Source: Ditylenchus dipsaci (taxonomy: Eukaryota; Nematoda; Chromadorea; Rhabditida; Anguinidae). Taken from it: a DNA stretch of 64,000 nt. The notes below the pieces were generated by a model. That model was not told the DNA's origin, made no database searches, and saw only the letters and a program-made list of their open reading frames with translations. Below are positions 38,802-52,200 of the stretch, piece after piece (the stretch's first letter is position 1; each line of letters starts with the position of its first letter). The stretch spans positions 62,001 through 126,000 of the forward strand of contig SADC01000106.1 in NCBI GenBank assembly GCA_004194705.1. The letters are read 5' to 3'. The translations under genes were made by a program, and so were the position numbers.

Positions 38802-39428
38802 CTGTAAGAGGTAGAGTCATCGAGGTGGAGTGGTGGCCCAGCGCGTGGTGCGCAAACAGATAATTTATCTGAACCGATAAATTTATCTGCCAGATAATTT
38901 TTATCTGACAGATAGAACTTATCTGCCAGATGAAATTTTATCTGATAGATAAAATTTTATCGGTCAGATAGACTTTGATTTTTAATAAAAATCATTAGAA
39001 ATTAAAAAATGGGCTTCACAGTTGCAAATCTATGGAAATTTTCAAGAATAATAGTAACTAAAATATTTGATGGGTTCGCAGAAATCCTGGCTGAAAATTT
39101 TGAAAACCCATTAGCTTATTTTATCACTATCATTGTTAAAAATTTCTATGATTTGCAAATGTGAAACCCATTTTTTATTTTTTAATGATTTTTATTTAAA
39201 CATCGAATATTATCTGACCGATAAAATTTTATCTGGCAGATAAATTTTATCTGTCAGATAAAACTGTATCTGGCAGATAAATTTATTGGTTCAGATAAAT
39301 TTATCTGTTTTGCGCACCACGCCCAAGCGATAGGTCATAGCTTCAATTAGCACTGGTATATTCTGCAAAGCTAATCGACGAGCCTCTTGGTGACATTGAA
39401 CACCGCGAATGGGTCGTTACCATCCACT
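38802..39428 (-). pseudogene. BCKDHA exon 8 duplicate split by a transposon (copy A)
   Basis: The exon reads from 39428 down to 39322, is broken by the element at 38844-39321, and resumes from 38843 to 38802. It also lacks one T (CTCTTGG against CTCTTTGG in copy B) and one C (GTCATCGAGG against GTCATCCGAGG). The intact partner is 49759-49902. Confidence 0.88.
38844..39321. mobile_element. 478-bp hAT-like MITE inside a BCKDHA exon copy
   Basis: Absent from copy B, which gives the empty site. The right flank is CCCAAGCG (39322-39329) and the left flank CCCAGCG (38837-38843), an 8-bp target duplication with one A lost at the left. Inverted ends are CGTGGTGCGCAAA and TTTTGCGCACCACG. The arms are made of TATCTGNCAGATAA words repeated in both directions. 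The 8-bp duplication fits hAT. Confidence 0.88.
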
Positions 39429-39603
39429 CTGCAATTATTTAAAGTTTATTTGTCGAAAATTTGAGTAACTACTAGGACGCAAGAATTTGCCACGACCAAA
39501 GCAAAAACACCCAAAAACCGCAAGAATCTCTGACTTTGAAATTTTTTCACTATGAAATGAATGAAATTTAGAAAAATCTTTAAAATTCTTCATTTGACTT
39601 TAA

Positions 39604-40614
39604 CACTTAAAATACGGTTTGTACTAATGCGAGCGCTTTGTTCAGAATTTCACGCTGAACAAGGTATGAGAAAAAAATTCTTTCAAAAAGTGCTGCTAGC
39701 GGTTTGTTTCAGGGGTCGATTGTATGAAATTGGAGAGTTTCAGGTTGTTTCAGTTATTTGATTTATTTTTTGATACGAGAGCAATTTCGCGCACCTGAAA
39801 CACTTATCTGGTGCAGAATTAAACGAGCTAAATAAATACAAGATCACTCGGGTAAGCGGCCGTATAACACGCGAACTACTAGCACTTTGCGAAATTTTTA
39901 TAAAATACAAAAATTTTATGAACAACAAATTTTCGAAAAATTATAAAATTTCATGACTTTTAGACAGAACATTTTATTTTTTATAAATTTAGGCCATTTA
40001 ACGTTGAGACGGGCTCAAACGAGTGTCCCAAATTACAAAAAACGTGGAAATACAGAATGCCATAAAAGGCGCGAATTTGAAATGACTCGGAAAAAGCCTA
40101 AGCTCCAAGCAATTTGTTGATTTTTGGACTACCTCTTCCCAGGACTTGCTGTCTTGTTTTTATATCAAAATGATATGCAGTTTCTGCGCTTTGTTTTTGT
40201 AATTCGGGACACTCGTTTGAGCCCGTCTCAAAGTTAAATGGCCTAAATTTACAAAAATAAAATGCTCTGTCTAAAAGTCATGAAATTTTATAAATTTTTC
40301 GAAAATTTGTTGTTTATAAAATTTTCGAAAAGTGTTAGTATTGCGCATGTTATACGGCCGCTTACCGAGTGAACTTGTACTTATTTGAACGCTCGTAATA
40401 TTCTGCACTAGATAAGTGTTTCAGGTGCGCGAAATTGCTCTTGTATAAACAATACAATCAAATAACTGAAACAACCCGAAACATTCCGATTTCATACAAT
40501 CGACGCCTGAAACGAACCGCTAGTAGCACTTTTCGAGAGAATTTTTTTCTCCTATCTTGTTCAGCGTGAAATTTAAAAAAAAGGCTGGCATTAGTACAAA
40601 CCGTATTGTAAGTG
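39604..40614. mobile_element. 1-kb TTAA-flanked palindrome (copy A)
   Basis: TTAA at 39600-39603 and 40615-40618. Ends CACTTAAAATACGG and CCGTATTGTAAGTG. Arms contain GTACTAATGCGAGCGC, CAGAATTTCACGCTGAACAA and CACTTATCTGGTGCAGAATT, mirrored at the right. Same family as 11998-13099. Copy B: 50078-51087. Confidence 0.75.
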
Positions 40615-40806
40615 TTAAAGTGCCTCATTTTGCTGAAAAAGTTAAAAATTTCATTTTTTATGACCCGAACACTGGTAACCCAATCGCGAATCTGAAATAG
40701 AGTTTCTTTTTGTCAAAACAGTGGTCGTTTCCAGAAACGGCTGATAAAATCAGAATGTTTGTTTCATTTTTCGGATTAGACTGACGAACTGAAGGACTAT
40801 GTTCAA

Positions 40807-41893
40807 AGGGTGAAGCACGTTTGATCGCCACAAGTTTGATAGCTCACAAAATTGATCGCTAGCGTATTAAGGTTAGTTTTCTGATCTTAATTTTCATAAC
40901 TTTTTTAAAGTTTTGGCGTCGAATTGTAGCCCTGAATGTCAGCTACATTTTGGCACTAAAACTTCTACAGGGCGTCCCAAAAAAAACCGCCTACACTTCA
41001 GGGCACCGTAGGACCACTTTTGAATTTTTGTTTTCTGTGCATGATATGTCATCGTGTTGCTGTGGAAAATTATCTAGCGAACGGTATATTAACGTTCACT
41101 AAGTGACAAAGGCATAATAGGTAAATAAGCTAAAAAAGCTTTTCACAGAAATTCTTTTAAAAATTTAAATGTTGAAATATGGTCTCATTAAAACAGCAAA
41201 CCCATTAAAAAACGACTGAAATTCGAAAAAATTAAGAAAAATTGATTTTTGGCAATTTGGTTTTTTTTTCAAAAAGCCATAACTCAACATTTTTATTTTC
41301 AAAAATATTCTGCAATATGGGGTCTTTAATTTTTGATCTGCGCTACAACACAGTCAAAGAATGTTATCACAGCACATAAAACTTCATCCACTTTTTTCTC
41401 ACCACGAGTCGATTTGGCAAAACAGAAAATCCGGGATCAAAAATCCGGTTTTTTTCATTTGTTCTGTTTATTTACCCACTATGTCATTATCACTTAGTAA
41501 ATGTTTATATACCATTTGCTAGATAATTTCCAGGGCTACAAGATGACATATCGTGTACAAAAAATTGAAAATTAAAAATAGTCCTACGGCGACCTTGAAG
41601 TGTAGGGTTTTTTTGGGACACCCTGTAGAAAAACTGGAAAATTTAGATGTCAACTTTAAAAAGCGCTTACTCGGTGTTAAAAAAACGTGTCGGGTCTAAA
41701 TTTTTTCAGCTTTTCTAGAAGTTTAAATGCCAAAATGTAGCTGACATTTAGGGCTACAATTTGGTGCCAAAACGTTAAAAAATTTATAAAAATTAAGATC
41801 AGAAAACTAGCCTTAATACGCTGGCGATCAATTTTGTAAGCGTTCAAATTTGTGAGATATTAATTTTGTGGGCGATCAAACGTCCTGCACCCT
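40807..41893. mobile_element. foldback split by a mariner-type palindrome (copy A)
   Basis: Outer arms: CACGTTTGATCGCC and CTAGCGTATTAAGGTTAG at the left, mirrored by CTAGCCTTAATACGCTGGCG and GGGCGATCAAACGTCC. An inner element 40978-41625 starts CAGGGCGTCCCAAAA and ends TTTTGGGACACCCTG, flanked by TA (40976-40977, 41626-41627). Copy B has the same nest at about 51280-52360. Confidence 0.75.
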
Positions 41894-41942
41894 GTTCAAA
41901 CGTTCTAAATTGTGCCCCGCCAATCCAAAATTTTTTCTTGTA

Positions 41943-42351
41943 CAGGGTGCGTCAAAATTACGCGTGCATTTTTTATGCAACTTTTTTAATTGAATTTTAT
42001 TGATTCCTTACATTTTTTATGCGTTTAACTCTTATTATATCTGCTGTTCTGCCACGTTTTTCATAGAAAATATATTTATAGTGTGTTTGGGATCGAATAT
42101 GAATGCGGGTATAGCAAAGAGTGTAAAATCTCTGAGCATATAGGCCGTTTTCAAACCAACAATTTGCAGAACAGAAAAAACTATATAACGGAGTTGGACG
42201 GCGGTGGTCACATTACCGCAGGTGTTGCACTATTTTTTTCTACAAAGTCATGCTTCTAAGGAGATTTTTGAAAAAAATTCGGAAATTGACCGGGCAAGGA
42301 TAGCTACCTCGCAAAATCAAAAAAATGCACACGTAATTTTGACGCACCCTG
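41943..42351. mobile_element. mariner-type MITE, ends CAGGGTGCGTCAAAATTACG
   Basis: Perfect inverted ends CAGGGTGCGTCAAAATTACG and its complement, flanked by TA (41941-41942, 42352-42353). Copy B equivalent starts near 52418. An open frame inside copy B (52472-52777) shows no transposase motif that I recognise. Confidence 0.8.
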
Positions 42352-43955
42352 TACTTGTATTTACGTCAGGGCTGGGCACAGGCCTTGATTTTGCCGGACC
42401 CGCCTGGACAGGGGTCAGGCCCAGCCGCGGCCGGCTCGGAAAATTAACTCATTCGAAATTTTCAAAACTTTTTTTTACCAATTTTTAAATTTTTGAGCTT
42501 TTTCAAAAAAACTTTTCTTGTATGAAAAATACTTTGGCGCCTTCCTTACATTAGTTTACAAAAAGTGCTTCCCTTCACTTTTTCATTACTCATCCTTGGG
42601 TTGAGTAGGTTTTCTTCTGGTTTAATGCTGCTTATTAGACAATACAAAAAACCCTTGTTTTAGCTTTATTTTTAGCCTTTTTTGTCTTGTCTAAATTCAA
42701 CCGTCCGTTTCTCAACCTGTATTTTTCTAAAAAACAGTCGACATGTCATTTTGTAGAGAAATCAAAGAGCTTTCGAATGGTGCAATGTATGTCATTCTTT
42801 CATCGGCATTTTTTTTGAGAAAAGGTATTATTTATGTGGCTAAACAGTCATTTTCCTTAGATTTTCCTTTATTTTGACTAGCAATTGACGCTTTTATGTT
42901 CATGGTCAGAACTTTTACTATAATAATGAAAAAATAAGTTTGACATCTTTAATTGTAGCTGAGAAACATAGCTTACAAATAAACATTTAAAATTGGCCAT
43001 AGACATAAAATCGGTAGCTACAAATTGGTAACAATAAAGCGGCGCTGCGCCGCCGGCGCATACCTTTTCTCCGCCTTAAAACAAGGCGCATTTTAAAATC
43101 TATTAAATCTTACCATGAAAAAGATTTTTCGTGGTAATGTTTTATACTTAAAAGCTAGCTTAGATGACGTAGAACAAGTTATCTTTAACAAGGTGGATAG
43201 GCGCCTTACAGGCGCCTTTAATGAATTCCTTTCGTGTGTTGATCATTTAAGTAGCAGAAGCCACTGCTATTTCCTAGTCCAAAATAAGCGTCTTTCATGA
43301 AAATGTAAAACGAAAAAAAAAACGATTTTACTGAAAACCCAAAAATACTGCTTAAAAATATTTTGAGTCGTATCTCGTGCTCAACACAAAAACTAACCTA
43401 GGAGTGTCCTACGGGATGAAATGAAAATATTCGAACTAATACTTGAACGCAAGAAAAACTACAGTTCTCGTGTCGAGGCAAATTCTTATTTCGCAAATTT
43501 CGCAAATTTTTGGAATTTGAAAGTAGAAGGAATCCTGTTAAAATGGAAGTTTTTTTTTTAGAAAAATGGCATTCATAAAATAGGGTGATGCCCCTCTTAA
43601 AACGCAAATTTTTCATTTTTCTTTTTTTTAAGCGACAGCTGACATCTTGGAAAACACGATGAACTTGGCCGCGAAAGTGATTTCGCCTTTAATGACCCGT
43701 TTTTGACCTTCGAAGTAAAAAAAACTCTGAAAAGGGGGAGTTTTAACACCTAATTTTCAACTGCAAGGAGCAAAAACTCAAAATTTTTACAGCAATGTTT
43801 AAATATAAATTTCAAAGATGCTCCGCTGTTAAAAGGGCTTTCGAATGAGTACAAACTCGATTAATAAAATAGTTTCCAGGAAAAAGATATAGCTGGTGCA
43901 ACGGGACCACACAAGAGTGTTACGTACCACGCGCCCCCCCGTCCCAAATACTATA
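42352..43955. other. BCKDHA-side intergenic repeat DNA, no gene seen (copy A)
   Basis: A GC patch (GGCCCAGCCGCGGCCGGCTC near 42417) and small inverted words (GGCGCTGCGCCGCCGGCGC near 43042, AGGCGCCTTACAGGCGCC near 43200). Otherwise AT-rich, with no supported exon. The same sequence in copy B is the large intron 7 of BCKDHA. Confidence 0.45.
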
Positions 43956-43989
43956 TAGAGATATTTTATCATCATTTTTTTTTAATTGG

Positions 43990-44297
43990 CCAGGGAATGT
44001 TTGCATACCCAGGGTATAAAACAATACCCTGGGTAAAAAAGGTATTAACTTATGCTTTACACCCAGGTATAAAGTAATGATATTTTAATACTTTCTTGGG
44101 TATAATCTTGATATTAATTTCGTTAATAATTATACCCTGTGCAGTACCCTGGGTACAAATCGAGATGCGAATATTTTGAACCCTCAGGTTTGAATCCCAG
44201 TGGGTGAAAAACTTTTTTTATCTCCTTTTTTATTCCTCTTTTTGCAAGTTGGATGTCAAAATGATCCTCATGCTCTTGGCTATCCAATAAAGTTATC
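43990..44297. repeat. TACCCTGGGTA words and B-box-like end of copy A
   Basis: CCCAGGGTATAAA and TACCCTGGGTA words repeat in both directions. GGTTTGAATCCC near 44188 resembles a Pol III B box, and the sequence ends in the GTCAAAATGATCCTCATGCTC block that also ends copy B. Confidence 0.6.
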
Positions 44298-46275
44298 ATA
44301 TTATTTTCGATGATTATTTTTTGAGTGATGCATGTACGTTCATACGACGGCCTCAGCGATATCGTTAAATCGAGGTTGACTGCATTCGATCAGTGGTTCA
44401 AAATCAAATTGATCAGTCGAATATCGACCAAATAATCAAAAAAATTAGGCTAATAGACTAATTAGTCTAAATCAGGGCTCCGAACTGAAAATTTCAAAAT
44501 AAGGACATTTTCTCAAGGCTAAACTGTACAATCCACCTAATTCTCAAAAATGCCCTGGAACTTGTTTTTTTGCTGTTTTATGCCCTTTAACATGCTTGAA
44601 GGGCATACCCGTGGGGGGACCAGCACTTTTCTTTCTCGATCAAGTTTTACATGCGTTCTCATCCAGATTTTTTAGTTTTCTGCCTAGTTTTTAAATTAGT
44701 GTAGGGTCATCAATACTAGATTTGATGCAAAATTAGTGAAAAATGGGACGATTCAAAACAATTTGCTAGTCCCCGCCTTAACTTTTCGAAACACACGGGC
44801 ATGCCCTTTAAACCACATTTTTAGGTTGCGGAAAGGCATTTAGCGTTTTTGAAAAAAGTTAAAATTTTGACTTTTTGAATTGGTCCGTTCTGTTGTTCCC
44901 AACTTTGACTGTTTTGAACAGTTTTACGATACGTCTTTTCTTGGCTTAGGCGCAGGGTAGGCCAGCGTATGTTAGGACGGACTCAAACGTGTTCTCCGAA
45001 CCACAAAATAGTGAAACGACGCTAAATTCGCTAAACTTCACGCGATTCTCAGTGTCTCGGCATCAAAAATCAAAACAACAGGGCCTAAGCCTGAGGCGAA
45101 AAATAAATAATTAAAATTTTTAACTCCTTTTTCTGGAAAAGCTATATGCCTTTCCGCAACCTGAAAATTTGTTTCAAGAATTTGCATAAAACAGCAAAAA
45201 ACAAGTTCTAGGGTATTTTTGAGAGTGGGGTGGATTGTCGGACGGGCCCCAAATAAGGATATTTTAGGGCATTGTAGCAAAAATATGCTATTTTATCCAG
45301 TGCTTATTGCTCTTTTGATGATTTTGACGTTAAATTCAAAAAATATATAAGATAATGTAAGGACCTTTCGTAGTCCTGGTCGAAATCGACCATTCGAATC
45401 GAGAATCCCATTCTAGAACAGTCTTATTTTTCGTTATCTAATTTTTGAATGGCTTGCAGACGAAGTATAATCGTGGTGTGATGCTTTTTCAAGCCAAATG
45501 TAGACTTGAAGATGACTGCTCTTAAGAAGCTCTTTCATAATCATATAAAAGCAAATGTATGTAGATATGATTTATTCGTTAATACTTAAGGCCCAACAAA
45601 TCTGTAATAATACATTCAAGTTAATCATTCCAAACTAAAATAAGCATGCAAATGAGGGTAGTTTTCGGTCAGGTTTATGACCATAACGGTTGTTTTTTTC
45701 TTCAAAATTTTTGATCGGTTTACTAGTTTACTAGTATCCCGCTTTCGGTTTATTTTTTGTCTTAAATGACCGAAATTAGGTTGTACTTTATTTTGATTTT
45801 TCCTAGCTTTCAGTTAAAGGGGCATGCCGACGTTAAAAAGAGGTGGTTAACGGAAATTCATATTTTTTTCTTAATCATAAACTTCTTTACGGATTTTTCA
45901 ACCTGGTTTCTAATAAAACAGTACCTAGAGTGTAATTTTAGGTATGATTTTGTTAGAAACCAGGTTAAAAATCCGTACAGAAATTCAACGATCAGGAATT
46001 TTTTTGAATTGGCGGTCACCACCTCTTATTAGCGTGGGCAGGCCTCTTTAAGGGACCAATTTTCCGGTTCTCACTTTCGGCGACGGCAATGGTCTTTTAA
46101 TCAGCCGAGAACTACCCTATTGCGGAATAAACAACAAAATGGCACTCAGATGGAAAGCAGTTGCGTGAATCACAGTTATGATATTACCCTGCTATTAATA
46201 GAAATTAAACAAAAATCGTAAATTGTTAGAAGTCTGATGAAAAGTTCAATGAAATATTTTCTCGACTGGATTGTA

Positions 46276-49200
46276 CTATTTTTGGAATTTTTCTAGTGGA
46301 TAGTGTTCCCCATACTGCTGAAGATGCTCAGCTAATTCTTTTTCTTGCTTGACCAATTCAGAAGGCATCTCTTTGTAAACATCTTGAAACATCTCTTCTA
46401 CTGATGGCTTGGGCATCTTCTCTGCCACACCGATAGAATGTAACACCTCTTTACGAACCTGAACCATTACTTAAAAAATAAAAAAGCATTTTAACACGTA
46501 AAAGGCTGGCTGTAAATGCGGTTTATTTAGATGCAGAATTTCACGTAGATCATTTTTTAAAAATATTTGTACGGGTGTTGGGACGGGTCAAGTGACCTAA
46601 AAACCGGTTTAAAATCTACGACCATTTCAAGGAAAATGGGAAAATTCCGAGAGGTAGAAATAATTTATCACTAGACTACAGCTATGACTGTTATATGTCA
46701 AAATGATCGCTAGGATCTGCCTTTTCGAATGAGTATATGTGAGCTTTAATCTGTTTGCAAAAAGTTGGACAACCAGCGTCCAACGCCCAAAACCACCGTT
46801 TTCTCACTAGTCAAATTTCCGCTTAAGGCCGCTCAGGAGCACGTTATAGCTGTGTATAACTGCTAAATGTTTGGTCAATACTTGTAGCGAAATTCAAAAG
46901 CTACAAGATAGGCGAAAAATCTGCACAGAAATTAAAGAAAAGTCACTCAGAAATTTTAGAAAAAGAGTTAAAACCTGCTGTTTTCTGGCACTGGGACTTG
47001 AAGGATACCTGGCTTGGCATATTCCTGGCCGAATTTCTATAAAAAATTTAGAGTGCAATATAGCAAAATGATCAGCACGAAAAATGCAACAGAACTAGTG
47101 CAAAGACTCACAGGACAACAAGCAAAATGTAACAAAATTCAAGCCAAAACAATTTGACTCCAAAACCCTACAAAAAACCAGGGTCTTTTGACGAAAATTC
47201 AGGTGGCTGTCACTTGATTTCGTAATTTTCTCAAAATTTTTAGGCAATTTTTAAAAAATAAAAATAGCACGTGATAGAGCGAAAAAAACTGCATAAGATA
47301 CGATGTTTAGATCACAGGGAAGACAGCGTTTTCTCTTTTTTGAAAGGATTGAAGAACCATGCTAGCAACCTTTTTAGGAATAGACGATTCTGGTTTAATT
47401 TTGCTTGTGTTCAAATCGACACAATTATTTCTCAAAAAAAAACTCATGTGAAACTGGGTAGGATAGTGCATTTTCGAAAAAAATATTAAATTTGCCACGT
47501 CTTGGTAATATAAAATTGGTAATATAATAATATAACCAGAATCGTCTATTCCTAAAAAGGTTGCCAGCATGGTTCTTCAATCCTTTCAAAAAAGAGAAAA
47601 CGCTGTCTTCCCTGTGATCTAAACATCGTATCTTATGCAGTTTTTTTCGCTCTATCACGTGCTATTTTATTTTTTAAAAATTGCCTATAAAATTTTGAGA
47701 AAATTACGAAATCAAGTGACAGCCACCTGAATTTTTGTCAAAAAGACCCTGGTTTTTTGTAGGGTTTTGGAGTCAAATTGTTTTGGCTTGAATTTTGTTA
47801 CATTTTGCTTGTTGTCCTGTGAGTCTTTGCACTAGTTCTGTTGCATTTTTCGTGCTGATCATTTTGCTATATTGCACTCTAAATTTTTATAGAAATTCGG
47901 CCAGGAATATGCCAAGCCAGGTATCCTTCAAGTCCCAGTGCCAGAAAACAGCAGGTTTTAACTCTTTTTCTAAAATTTCTGAGTGACTTTTCTTTAATTT
48001 CTGTGCAGATTTTTCGCCTATCTTGTAGCTTTTGAATTTCGCTACAAGTATTGACCAAACATTTAGCAGTTATACACAGCTATAACGTGCTCCTGAGCGG
48101 CCTTAAGCGGAAATTTGACTAGTGAGAAACGGTGGTTTTGGGCGTTGGACGCTGGTTGTCCAACTTTTTGCAAACAGATTAAAGCTCACATATACTCATT
48201 CGAAAAGGCAGATCCTAGCGATCATTTTGACATATAACAGTCATAGCTGTAGTCTAGTGATAAATTATTTCTACCTCTCGGAAATTTTCCCATTTTCCTT
48301 GAAATGGTCGTAGATTTTAAACCGGTTTTTAGGTCACTTGACCCGTCCCAACACCCGTACAAATATTTTTAAAAAATGATCTACGTGAAATTCTGCATCT
48401 AAATAAACCGCATTTACAGCCAGCCTTTTACGTGTTAAGAAAAGTATAAAGGCAGGATGGGTTGTGCTATCGGCAATATCAAGGCAGTACATTCAGAAGC
48501 GAAACCCACTTGAGCCAACCAGTCCTTGTCTTGCTGTTCGCTCCACCACCCTTTCTTTTGCAGGTATTTTCGGAATCGTAGGATGGGAAAGTCTTTTTCA
48601 GTCCACTGGTGCACTTCCGCTTCAGATCTGAAACAATATGTATTGCCTTTGTCGCAGGTTCAACCCCACGTGGTAGAACGGTTTTTAGCTTGTTAATTTA
48701 TTGGGGTAATTTAAGTCGCATTTTTCACTTATTTGAAAATCATGGTTAAACGACCCCTAAGTAACCTTTTTAAGGTCAAAACGATAAGAAAGTTATTTTA
48801 TGACACTTTTCCACACAAAATGAATTTTTCGGAGAATTTTTTTTTGACCAAAATGTGACTTTTCGCCCTGGGTTACCAAGGTAATTACCTTGTATTAAGG
48901 TATTCTACCCAAAAAAAAAGGCACTATATGCATTTTTGATCAAGAGTCTTGCTCGGAATCATGTCTAAGGTAAGTGAGTGCGCGCATCTCTAACCAACCA
49001 AGCCCCTGCGTCTCCTTCGGGGGCGCAGGGGGCTTGGAGTTGAGATGCGCACACCCACATACCTGAGACACAAATCACTCGAAAGTGACTTTGGAGAGAC
49101 TTTAGAGAGTAGATTTTGACACAAAATGGCTACGACCCTAAAAAAACCTCCAAAACTGGAAGCTTTGTATTTAATCAGAATATTTAACAAACTAGTCTAC

Positions 49201-52200
49201 TCGGAGTGGGCGTTACTGTTTTAAAAATTGGTTTTAAATAGCCAGCAGTACACTGAAAAACATTTCCTATTGGTGTTTTACATGTTATCCAAATGGTCCA
49301 CTTTCTTTTTCATCTACTGTTTAGGTGATTTTCGCACTCTCCAGGAGGTGCATCTTGTATCATGAGCTAAAAAAGGTAGTTGGTTTTATTATAGATGTGT
49401 AGCCCAGTCATTCTCCTGCAAAATGACATATAACATGCTTTGGAACATCAATCATGTGTCCAAGATATGGCTGCCGGTGCGGAAAATGTCCTCCACGTAG
49501 ATCCCAACTTGTGGGAGCATTGATCGTAATACAGATACGAGCGCTGAACTTATGCACAACTAAAGGTACCGATATTTCCCTCTTATTCCCACTCTTGTGT
49601 TGATATCCAAAACCCAATATACCGATTTTGAATTGAAAATCCCTATCCCGCCAAAAATTTGTCTCATATAACCTCAATTAAAAAACCCGAGTTTGTAACT
49701 CTAGTCATAAACCGTATCACCGATATGTGAACGATTAGAGAAGTCTATATTTGTTAACCTGTAAGAGGTAGAGTCATCCGAGGTGGAGTGGTGGCCCAAG
49801 CGATAGGTCATAGCTTCAATTAGCACTGGTATATTCTGCAAAGCTAATCGACGAGCCTCTTTGGTGACATTGAACACCGCGAATGGGTCGTTACCATCCA
49901 CTCTGCAATTATTTAAGTTTATTTGTCGAAAATTTGAGTAACTACTAGGACGCAAGAATTTGCCACGACCAAAGCAAAAACACCCAAAAACCGCAAGAAT
50001 CTCTGACTTTGAAATTTTTTCACTATGAAATGAATGAAATTTAGAAAAATCTTTAAAATTCTTCATTTTGACTTTAACACTTAAAATACGGTTTGTACTA
50101 ATGCGAGCGCTTTGTTCAGAATTCACGCTGAACAAGGTATGAGAAAAAAATTCTTTCAAAAAGTGCTGCTAGCGGTTTGTTTCAGGGGTCGATTGTATGA
50201 AATTGGAGAGTTTCAGGTTGTTTCAGTTATTTGATTTATTTTTTGATACGAGAGCAATTTCGCGCACCTGAAACACTTATCTGGTGCAGAATTAAACGAG
50301 CTAAATAAATACAAGATCACTCGGGTAAGCGGCCGTATAACACGCGAACTACTAGCACTTTGCGAAATTTTTATAAAATACAAAAATTTTATGAACAACA
50401 AATTTTCGAAAAATTTATAAAATTTCATGACTTTTAGACAGAACATTTTATTTTTTATAAATTTAGGCCATTTAACGTTGAGACGGGCTCAAACGAGTGT
50501 CCCAAATTACAAAAAACGTGGAAATACAGAATGCCATAAAAGGCGCGAATTTGAAATGACTCGGAAAAAGCCTAAGCTCCAAGCAATTTGTTGATTTTTG
50601 GACTACCTCTTCCCAGGACTTGCTGTCTTGTTTTATATCAAAATGATATGCAGTTTCTGCGCTTTGTTTTTGTAATTCGGGACACTCGTTTGAGCCCGTC
50701 TCAAAGTTAAATGGCCTAAATTTACAAAAAATAAAATGCTCTGTCTAAAAGTCATGAAATTTTATAAATTTTTCGAAAATTTGTTGTTTATAAAATTTCG
50801 AAAAGTGTTAGTATTGCGCATGTTATACGGCCGCTTACCCGAGTGAACTTGTACTTATTTGAACGCTCGTAATATTCTGCACTAGATAAGTGTTTCAGGT
50901 GCGCGAAATTGCTCTTGTATAAACAATACAATCAAATAACTGAAACAACCCGAAACATTCCGATTTCATACAATCGACGCCTGAAACGAACCGCTAGTAG
51001 CACTTTTCGAGAGAATTTTTTCTCCTATCTTGTTCAGCGTGAAATTTAAAAAAAAGGCTGGCATTAGTACAAACCGTATTGTAAGTGTTAAAGTGCCTCA
51101 TTTTGCTGAAAAAGTTAAAAATTTCATTTTTTATGACCCGAACACTGGTAACCCCAATCGCGAATCTGAAATAGAGTTTCTTTTTGTCAAAACAGTGGTC
51201 GTTTCCAGAAACGGCTGATAAAATCAGAATGTTTGTTTCATTTTTCGGATTAGACTGACGAACTGAAGGACTATGTTCAAAGGGTGAAGCACGTTTGATC
51301 GCCACAAGTTTGATAGCTCACAAAATTGATCGCTAGCGTATTAAGGTTAGTTTTCTGATCTTAATTTTCATAACTTTTTTAAAGTTTTGGCGTCGAATTG
51401 TAGCCCTGAATGTCAGCTACATTTTGGCACTAAAACTTCTACAGGGCGTCCCAAAAAAACCGCCTACACTTCAGGGGCACCGTAGGACCACTTTTGAATT
51501 TTTGTTTTCTGTGCATGATATGTCATCGTGTTGCTGTGGAAAATTATCTAGCGAACGGTATATTAACGTTCACTAAGTGACAAAGGCATAATAGGTAAAT
51601 AAGCTAAAAAAGCTTTTCACAGAAATTCTTTTAAAAATTTAAATGTTGAAATATGGTCTCATTAAAACAGCAAACCCATTAAAAAACGACTGAAATTCGA
51701 AAAATTAAGAAAAATTGATTTTTGGCAATTTGGTTTTTTTTTCAAAAAGCCATAACTCAACATTTTTATTTTCAAAAAATATTCTGCAATATGGGGTCTT
51801 TAATTTTTGATCTGCGCTACAACACAGTCAAAGAATGTTATCACAGCACATAAAACTTCATCCACTTTTTTCTCACCACGAGTCGATTTGGCAAAACAGA
51901 AAATCCGGGATCAAAAATCCGGTTTTTTTCATTTGTTCTGTTTATTTACCCACTATGTCATTATCACTTAGTAAATGTTTATATACCATTTGCTAGATAA
52001 TTTCCAGGGCTACAAGATGACATATCGTGTACAAAAAATTGAAAATTAAAAATAGTCCTACGGCGACCTTGAAGTGTAGGGTTTTTTGGGACACCCTGTA
52101 GAAAAACTGGAAAAATTTAGATGTCAACTTTAAAAAGCGCTTACTCGGTGTTAAAAAAACGTGTCGGGTCTAAATTTTTTCAGCTTTTCTAGAAGTTTAA

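Larger units (their letters stand above)
33339..44297. repeat. tandem duplication, left unit (copy A)
   Basis: Copy A begins at ATATTATTTTCGATGATT and runs directly into copy B, which starts with the same bases at 44298. Both end in GCTATCCAATAAAGTTATC. The copies read as nearly identical throughout. Most differences are one-base changes in homopolymer length, plus one 486-bp insertion in copy A (478-bp element with its 8-bp duplication). Copy A is about 10.96 kb. It holds a broken second set of BCKDHA exons 8-10. Confidence 0.95.

Noticed and set aside
42204..42488. 94-aa frame in copy A
   Set aside because: The frame breaks in copy B at the same place, and the sequence is the inside of a mariner-type MITE.
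49701..50159. A separate 152-aa gene
   Set aside because: The conserved half is BCKDHA exon 8; the N-terminal half is intron and transposon read-through before the acceptor at 49903.
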